Assembly: GCA_964036315.1 (NCBI GenBank)
Contig: OZ038485.1
Coordinates: forward strand, 78,120,960 to 78,184,959
Length of the DNA: 64,000 bases
Direction of reading: 5' to 3'
Source: Acanthosepion esculentum
Lineage: Eukaryota; Mollusca; Cephalopoda; Sepiida; Sepiidae
Notes under the pieces: model-generated
Seen by the model: only the letters and a program-made list of their open reading frames with translations
Database searches by the model: none
Told to the model about the DNA's origin: nothing
Shown: positions 26,601 to 35,669 of the stretch, piece after piece
Numbering within the stretch: the stretch's first letter is position 1
How the letters are laid out: the number at the start of each line of letters is the position of its first letter
Program-made: the position numbers and the translations under genes

Positions 26601-28779
26601 ACTACGGAAGCTTGGGTGTCGGGAACACCTACGTTATAAACAGTATATATTACCTAAACAACCGGGAGAATTCACATTTGCGGAGACTGTTGCATAGTTA
26701 ACAAACATTTTCGGCGAGTTATCCTCTTTATTTAACACCCGCTATAATTGCTTAAAGCTGAAGAGAGATGATAACGAAGATTTTTTTGCATACGCTGGGA
26801 AAGTGAATTCACAATGCGAAAATTTTCAGCTGAAATCGCTGACCGAAGATCAATTCAAATGCCTTATTTTTGTCGCTGGTCTACAATCCCCAAACGACGC
26901 AGACATTCGTACACGTCTTTTATCTATGCTCGATCAAGACAGAGACATATCAGTACAAACATTGACTACGGAATGTCAGCTGCTGATTAAACTGAAACGC
27001 GACAACGAAATGATACAGCAGGAGCCTTTTAAATCATCCATTTCCAGCCGTGTAACAACGACGGAAAAATCCCCGACTAAAAGGAAAACACCCCCAACAT
27101 CTTGCTGGTCATGTGGAGATTGGCATTATGCTCGATTTTGCCCATACAAAAACACACGTGTCAACTCTGCTCACGTCGTGGGCATAAGGACGGATTCTGT
27201 GAACGCAAAGATAACAAAGCTACGAAAAAGAATAATACACCTGTAAGAGAAAAACCTCATCACAAAAAGACAGGATATTCCCGTAAGTCGTTTTCAAATT
27301 CGGTTTTTGCTACGTTTAATGTAAATTTTGAAGCTCGGAGGAAATACATAGTGGTATCCATAAACAAAAGTTCGATACTGCTTCAGATATCACTTTGATT
27401 TCACGTACATGGGAGTCACTGGGAAAACCACCCCTGAAAGACACAACGCATGTTGCGTGTAGTGCTTCTGGAAATAAAATACGATTAAATGGGGAATTAA
27501 TTTGTGATGTTTCTTTCAAAGACAAACAATTTTCAGGTGTGTGCTACATTACGGACTCTTCAAACTTGAATCTTCTTGGCCTTGATTTTATTGAGGAACT
27601 TGACCGTTTCAAGGTTCCCTTGAACACCATTTTCAATACCTACCAAGTTAATTCTGCAGCAGACACGGAAAAACATTTTAAGAGCATGCTGAAAGCTAAA
27701 TTTAACAATGTTTTCCAAGAGGGTCTCGGATGTTGCACAAAAGTTAAAGCCACGTTAAAACTGAAATCTGACGCAAAACCAATTTTCAGACCCAAGCGTC
27801 CGGTACCATATGCAGCTTTAGATACAGTGGAAGAGGAACTAAACCGCCTCCAACAAGCAGGAGTTATCCAGCCTACAAACTACTCATCCTGGGCAGCACC
27901 CATTGTCATGGTGAAAAAGGCAAACGGCAAGGTACGTCTATGTGCAGATTTCTCCACAGGACTAAATGATGCACTGGATATACATCAGTATCCACTACCT
28001 GCACCGGAAGACTTGTTCACAAAACTAAACGGTGGAACTTGTTTTGCAAAATTGTCCCTTGCAGATGCATATTTTCAAATAGAAGTGGATGAAGATTCCA
28101 AAAATCTTCTCACGATTAACACACAAGGGTTTATTCCAATTTTGTCGCTTTCCATTTGGTGTCAAGTCAACACCAGCAATTTTCAAACAATGGATACAAT
28201 GCTCACAGGATTACCAGGAGTTTCTGCCTACATCGATGACATCATTATTACAGGCACAACCCCAGAGGAACTTCTACATCACTTAACTTCTGTGCTGGAT
28301 CGAATTCAACAATATGGATTTCGCTTAAGGTCAGACAAATGCAAATTTTTCCAAACTTCAGTTAAATACCTTGGATTTATATTTGACAAAAATGGCCGTA
28401 GACCGGATCCAGAAAATATCCATGCGATAAAGCAAATAGCAGCACCAACGGATGTATCGACTTTACGGTCTTTTCTGAGCCTCGTAAGTCATTCTAGTTC
28501 TTTTTTACCAGAACTGCACAAGTTACGTGGACCTCTTAATAATCTTTTGCAAAAAGATACTAAATGGAACTGGTCAAATACATGTAAAGAATCGTTTGAG
28601 AAGATAAAATCCCTTCTCAGTTCGGACTTATTACTGACTCACTATGACCCATCCGTAGACATTACTGTGGTGTCTGATGCCTCAGATTACGGAGTCGGAG
28701 CTGTGACATCACACATTTTTCCTGACGGAAGCGAAAAAGATATCGCGCACTCATCCAAGTCTTTGACACCCACCGAACG

Positions 28780-28810
<31 letters not shown>

Positions 28811-31800
28811 AAGCGTATCACCCCAAGCAAGGCTGGTGGCCACTATCACGCATGGGGTTACAGAAGGGTTGGAGGAAGAGCAGATAGGAGTGGTAAAGGA
28901 AGGGATGTGGAGAAAGAGAAGGACGGAGGGTCGATCAAGGCAAGGGGGTTACAGAAGATTTAGAGCGAGAGCAGATAGGAATAAAAGATGAAAGGAAGTG
29001 AAGGGAAGTGGATAGATCAAGGCAACTGGAGATGACGATTGACGCTACACTTAAACCGTTGGAGATTGTATTTGTCAGGGAAACAGTAATAGGGAAGGGA
29101 GTTCCACAGGCGAGATGTGCGAGACATGAAGCTATTGGAGTAGAAGAGACGTCTACATCTAACAGTTTCAACGGTGAAGGGGTGGGAACGGGATGCCAGT
29201 CTCGTAGGACGTTTAAATTCATGAGGCCTTTGAATTTCCTGGAGGGGATGAAAGCTTCGATACCGGCTTTAATCCAGGAAGAGAACTCAGAAGCACAATC
29301 ATGAGTGGGGAGCTTAAATACAGCATCCCAGGGGACATCGCGGAGGAAGTCCCGAAACGAGTCCCAGTCAGCCCGTTGGTAGCAGAATGTGGTTCTGGTG
29401 GTAGGAGGCTCTTTGCAGGGGGTGGGGCTGAAGGAGATACTAACAGACACGACAGCATGATCGGAGTTACCGATAGGACAGAGCTGCGTGGCACTACAAG
29501 ACTCAGGGATGGAGGTAAAACACAGGTCGAGGAGTGAGGCCTTACAGTCACGATTGTAGGAAAAACGCGTGGGGAAATCGATTATCTGGGTGAGGGATTG
29601 AGAGATTGAAAAGTTGAGAGTATGTATGCCAGCGAGGTCAGTGGTAGAGTTCTGTAGCCACTGGTTGTGATGGGCGTTAAAATCACCAAGCACAAATATG
29701 TGAGCGTACGGATGGACAGAGAGGGCCCTATCTATGCTGTCAGAAATGACATCGAGTACCCCACAGTCCTGAGAGGATGGAGAGCGGTAGAGGAAGAAAA
29801 GATAGCTTACAGCATTGAGAAGAGATAGCCGGAGACACAAGTAGGAATGATCTGGCGATTCGAGAGAGGTCTCTCTAGCCAGAGGGAGATGGTCCTTGAC
29901 GTAGACACCCAGGCCGTGCATGTGGGTTAGAGAGTCTTTTCTGGGGAGAGGGAGGTATCCAGGGATCGAGAGATCAGAGGAAGGGATAGAGGAGTCAAGA
30001 TTGGTCTCACACAGGGCGAGTATATCCGGGCACTTAGCAATGAGGAAAGACTCAACGCTGCAGAAGTTGGTTCTAATGCCACGGATGTTGGAGAATGAGA
30101 TATTTAGAGGTTTGGGTGATTTTTGGAAGGCTGGTTTAGGTTTGTATTTCTGGTTTTTCTTATTCATGTTGGTAATTGGTTTTGGAAAAAGAGAAGGCCT
30201 GAGTTAAAGGAAGCCTACGCTTGACACCCATGACGCGGACAGAGAGGGGGTTTGGCACAGCCTGATTCATAATGTGGCCTCAGGGTTGCCCACCGGAGAT
30301 GACTGCAGGGACACCTATCCATGCGCGACATGGCACTACAGACACCCCGATATTATGCAACTATTGATCAGAGCGGCCGCTCAAGACGCTACGCAAGAGT
30401 TTGGGCTCCTAACTACCAGTCGGAAACAGCAACCAGGGAACTGTCAACCGTGTACCCTCAGAATGAACAGGCAATGCCACAGACTACACGCATCATGGGA
30501 GAAATACAGCGGCACCAGTACAGAGGCCAGTGAGAGAGATCGAGAGAGATCGAGAGAGAGATCGAGAGAGATCCGGGAACCCCTTCCTAAACACGAAGAA
30601 GCTCTGGCAATTATTTTCGCTGTGAAGAAATTTCACAAAATGTTATATGGTCGTCATTTTACCCTGATCACAGATCACAAGCCGTTGATCAGTATATTTG
30701 GTTCCAAGAAAGGAATCCCTGTTTATACAGCTAACCGGTTGCAAAGATGGGCCACTATGCTCCTGGACTACAATTTTTCAATAAAATACCAACCAGGCAG
30801 CAAAATTGGTCAAGCAGATGCGTTGTCCAGACTCATCTCTTCGAATCAAAAAGTACCGGAGGACAGAGTCATCGCAGCTATATCAGTAGAACCTGAAGTT
30901 GTCTCGGGACTTGTTTCCACAGTTAGAGCACTACCTGTCACATCAGAGATGATTCAAGAAGCTACAGCCGCAGACCCAATACTGCAGAAAGTCCTACATT
31001 TTCACTCCACTAGCTGGCCAAATATATGCACTGACCAGAAACTTCAACCATTTTTTCAGCGGAGATCATCCTTATCTGAAATCGATGGGATTCTACTTTT
31101 TGCTGAACGCGTTGTTGTTCCATTTGAACTTCAAAACAGAGTTCTCAAACAGTTTCACTATGGACATCAAGGGATTAATCGGATGAAAGCCTTAGCACGC
31201 GGATATGTGTACTGGCCAAACATGGACAAACAACTAGAGGAACTTGTTAAGAGTTGTACCAAATGCCAACTGGTTGCAAAGTCTCCTCGGAAAACAACAC
31301 TGTATTCATGGCCTACTCCAGAATCTCCTTGGTCACGACTCCATATTGATTTTGCTGGACCAATAAATGGACAACATTACCTAATATTGGTGGATGCTTA
31401 CAGCAAATGGCCGGAGGTCTTTCACATGAATCACCCAACATCCACTGAAACTGTAAGAAAATTACAGGAGATCTTCAGCAGATTTGGTACTCCGGAAATC
31501 TTATTTTCTGACAACGGTACGGCATTTACTTCAGCAGAATTTTCAGAATTCAGTAAAAAGAACAGTATTCAACACCTCAGATCACCACCCTTCCACCCAC
31601 AATCAAATGGTCAAGCTGAACGCTTCGTCGACACGTTTAAGAGAGCACTCTTAAAATTAAAAGGGGAAGGATCTACACGAGAAATAATAGACATATTTAT
31701 AAGTAGCTATAGAGCAACCCCAAATCCAAACTGTCCGAATGGAAAGTCACCTGCAGAAGCCTTGATGAATAGAAAAATACGGCTACCAATTGATATTATT

Positions 31801-34800
31801 CGTCCATCGCCAAGCAATTCTCTCAAGAGAAATAAAACCATGGAAAGACAATTCAACCACCGCCATGGAGCAGGGTCACGTCAATTTCTACCTGGACAAC
31901 CTGTGTGGGCAAAAGATTACCGCAATGGTAAAGAAAAATGGACCCAAGGTTACATAATACGCCGTTCTGGTAATGTAATCTATGATGTAGATGTACAATC
32001 CACTACTTGGGTCAGACATGCGAATCAGCTACGTCATTCATACCTTCTTGAAAGACAATCTAATGACACAGTCATTCCCTTAAACGTTTTACTGGACACA
32101 TTTGAATTACCCCAAAGTGTTCAAACAAAATGTAGTAAAGAAAGTAAGTCTCAAAAGAAATTACCAACTAGAAGGACGCAACGTAAGGGCAAACCAACCT
32201 CATCCTTACAAGTAGATCCTCAATAATCATCCTACGACTATCATACTTCAAAGGGAGGTGTTGGAAGGAAACATAAAGGGAGATAACTCCAAAGTATTGT
32301 AAGAGTTATCCCACTTGCTTTGGACATCGTGACGTCAGACGTCACGTGTGGCAATACAGAGAGATCCAAGATGGCGGACTACACCGAGACACGTGTGGCA
32401 AACGTCTCTCCATATTTCACTAATTCTTTTGTAGAGTAGTATTAACTCAGTTTATCTAGTGATTAATAAAATGCTGTAAACCTAAAAACGTTCTTGGTAA
32501 TTATTTCCAATCAACAAATGCATTGCTCGGTCCTCAGAACTCACGCAAACATAACAGTACCCTTGACGGATCGATGTTGGATAAAAAATTTGGCTCATCC
32601 TTTAATCTTCTTGATCTGTCTGATGTGTTGTCTAAGGTAAATTATCAGTTTCTGATAAATTACCGAGTCTGTTTCTTTGTCAACTAGTTCCTCTTTTGGA
32701 GGACAGTCAGTTCAAACAGAATGTCCACTGTCAACTCAGTAGCCTGGATACTAGTGTCAATGAGCACTCGAATATTTCCAAGATTGATATCAAGACTGAC
32801 CACGACACCTATCTCCTTTTCAGATTTATGATGTCTGTCATTATAGAACCCAAAGTGAATCCGGTGAAATCCCTAACGTATTCGGATCAGTGCTTTCGCC
32901 AGCACGAGTTTACGGATTCTGGCTTCATTAATTGGATAGATTTTTCTGTCTAAAATGCAGTTTATAGTAGTGCATATTTCTTTCACTATTATGCACATCA
33001 ACTTAACTTAATAATGAGAAATGCAGCAAGTACAAGAATCTTGACTATTCCAGCATTCTTCTCAAGATTACCACGACGTGTATCCGTTCTCAGCAAGCAT
33101 GTGAACATCAACATTCCACGTCCATCCTCTACAAGGTGGAACTTTAACATACGGACTGTGAACAGAGTTCATGAAAATTTGTAACCTTTAAAAAGCTCCC
33201 TTATTGCAATTCACTCAACATTAAATGCAGATTACACCATTTTAGAAACAACAGGAATTTCACAGTACCTGGATCATGAATTTCATGTTTTGTTTAGAAC
33301 TTTTTCGTCTGATTATGCCTTATGTTGAAGTAATTTACAACCAAATGCAATCCAGAGAAATTAGAGTGTTTAAAGTCAATGAAATATAACAGATTTAAAA
33401 ACTGCTATTTTAGAAATAAGAAACTCGAATTAGCCTAAGAATCCTTCAAAGACACTCATAGAAGAAGCAAAGGAAGTGTGTGACTGCATGTGTGTTGATA
33501 TAATAAACACTTAGTAGTTGCTAAATTGTTCCACAAGAAAAAGCATAACTATTTTTAAGAATGAACTGCTGACAAAAGAGATAGTACTGACCATTGAAGT
33601 GTATCTTATGATTGACAAAGAGAAGCTTGAAACTGAACTAAAAGTATTCTATTGTAGATCTGATATGCATGAATATTAAAAAAATAATTGAGCTGCTGAA
33701 ATTTATCTTGAAAAATAATCTTGATGGTGTTCTTAATGAAATTACGAAACTGATAAAAATCCTCTTGACAATTTCCATGACTACAGAACGCTGCTTTTTC
33801 AACAATGAAAAGAATAAAAACTTTTCTAAAGAGCACTATGAATACTGCAAGACTAAATTTCCTCAAGTAATCCAGGTTTGAAAGGGGAAAATTATTAACA
33901 TTTTCGCTGGAAGTAAAACCAGAAGAATAGGTTTCATTTTTAAATGAATTGATCAAGCTTGTAACATTTTATAAATAAGCAAAACGTAATTTTTTCTTTT
34001 AGAATTTTATCAAATCTATGCATAAATTTTCTTTAAACGTGTTTGTTTCGTTTTATACAATATTAAAACAATGGCTTAAAATTTTCTGAAGCATCACTCC
34101 CACTAATTTTAGCCACGAGCCGTCACTGGTTATCAGTTCCTTTTATTACTTGTACCTCAACTCCGACTATTTTTGTAATGGTGTTAATCTCTGTCACTAA
34201 AGATTGATTGCATAACCTCAGCCAAAGATCTGTCATGGTTTCTCTTTTAGCATATCATTGCCTCGCTTAGTGCGTTCGATTCCTATTCTGACCTTGCTCC
34301 TTTGTAAGTAAACCTTAATTAAATGTCAACAGGTAAAGTTAAAACACTGAGTGTAAAAATATATAAATCCAGAGTCAATTGTTCGAAATCTGGTTGGATT
34401 AATTTAATCTACTTGTACTAATTATATTTTTGTTTTATTTATCTTCCATTGCAGGCTTTGGAATTGCGCTTCGTATTGTACTCGTTGCAGCAATTCTTGG
34501 AATTGAGAAAATGTCCGAGGCATACAGCATTGTATCAATTTTCATTGGAATTGGGTATATAGTATACCCTAGCGTTAGTGGTACGTTCTGTCAGCCATAT
34601 TTTTTATTTTTTTTATTTACACTGCTTCACTTCGAAACAAACATTCCTGTAAGAACAAGAGCAAAAGTTGTCTATATAACTGAAGGTATTTATTAAACAC
34701 AAGGTCACTAGAATGGAGCGAATCTTGACGATCGATAGAACTACTCTTGCAATGGCAATAATTCTAGAATAAAAATAGAATGTTGAAAATAAAACAATTT

Positions 34801-35616
34801 ATATACAAAAGTGACTATCAGAAATCGTGCGAGAAAATATCAGTAAGAATTTCAATTAAATATGAGCACTGGTAAAAAAATGGTTGCTGAAGATATTAAG
34901 TTTATAATACCCAGAAATTCATACACAGATGTCCTCAAGGACACATGGCACAGTGAATAAAGGCGTTAGTTAGATCCAGCGACAAGACCCAAAGAGTGTG
35001 AGTTCAATATCTGATGAAGACAGTGGAGGACTTGGAGAGGGGAATTAACAGGAGATAACTGATAACTGACATCCATTAGTCATGGCACGTGGAACTAGAA
35101 GAGTCTAGTCCAGTGAGCGAAATAAAGCGTTCAGTTCGACACTTCAACCACCTGAAGAAGGCCGGAGCGTACAACGGCCGAAACAAATATGGCGATAAAG
35201 ATGAGGACAATAGTCTGAATAATGTAAATAGTGTAAATGTACTTCATCATTATGTAGTGATTGTCTTCTTATCGTATACAATGGTTTCGTTGTTAGTGTC
35301 ATAGATAAATAGGTAAATGCCATTACATTTGTTATAATTTTCTATAAAAAAACAATGATCCAAGCCGAAGATTGAGAAAAAGAGAAAAACTTTTATCTTC
35401 TGTATCTTTCTTACTTGCCACCTGACAATTCCTGCGTGAAAGATCTTATAAATTTAGTAAGAAGTGAATCGTTTTAAAGACATTAACTTCAAAACCAGGT
35501 CAACAGCTTTCTCTTCTGTGATTGAGCTGAGATAATTTTCATTACAGACGCTGTTATCGACTTTTTCGAAATGACTCTAACTTGCAGTAAATTAATTGCA
35601 CGTTTTCTGTGAACTG

Positions 35617-35669
<53 letters not shown>

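Larger units (their letters stand above)
25940..32556 (+). mobile_element. Ty3/gypsy LTR retrotransposon in intron 6 of gene A
   Basis: Two 298-bp LTRs (25940-26237 and 32259-32556) start TGTTGG and end ATAACA. I see one difference between them (T at 25971, C at 32290). Flanks are GTATC (25935-25939) and GTACC (32557-32561), a 5-bp target duplication with one change. The order gag, protease, RT, RNase H, integrase identifies Ty3/gypsy. Coding is broken by a stop in gag, shifts between gag and protease and within RT, and a LINE insertion in RNase H. It lies in the same direction as gene A. Near-identical LTRs imply a recent insertion, and the paralogue has the empty site. Confidence 0.95.

Noticed and set aside
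29008..30207. Plus-strand frames opposite the LINE endonuclease
   Set aside because: Shadows of the minus-strand endonuclease, which has the catalytic motifs.
32696..32953. 85-codon plus-strand frame conserved in gene B intron 6
   Set aside because: It looked like a conserved hidden exon, but the antisense strand reads as Tigger transposase in both copies, so this is a shadow.
33606..33956. 116-codon minus-strand frame in intron 6
   Set aside because: Lies opposite the hAT dimerisation block, which is the meaningful strand.
34260..34300. Possible tRNA gene (CGTTCGATTCC)
   Set aside because: Only a B box-like motif. No acceptor stem or anticodon arm could be formed, and it is intronic.
35150..35185. 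Second hammerhead in the SINE tail
   Set aside because: CTGAAGA, hairpin and GAAA are present, but there is an extra A before stem II and no stem III or cleavage UH, so it is listed only as part of the SINE.
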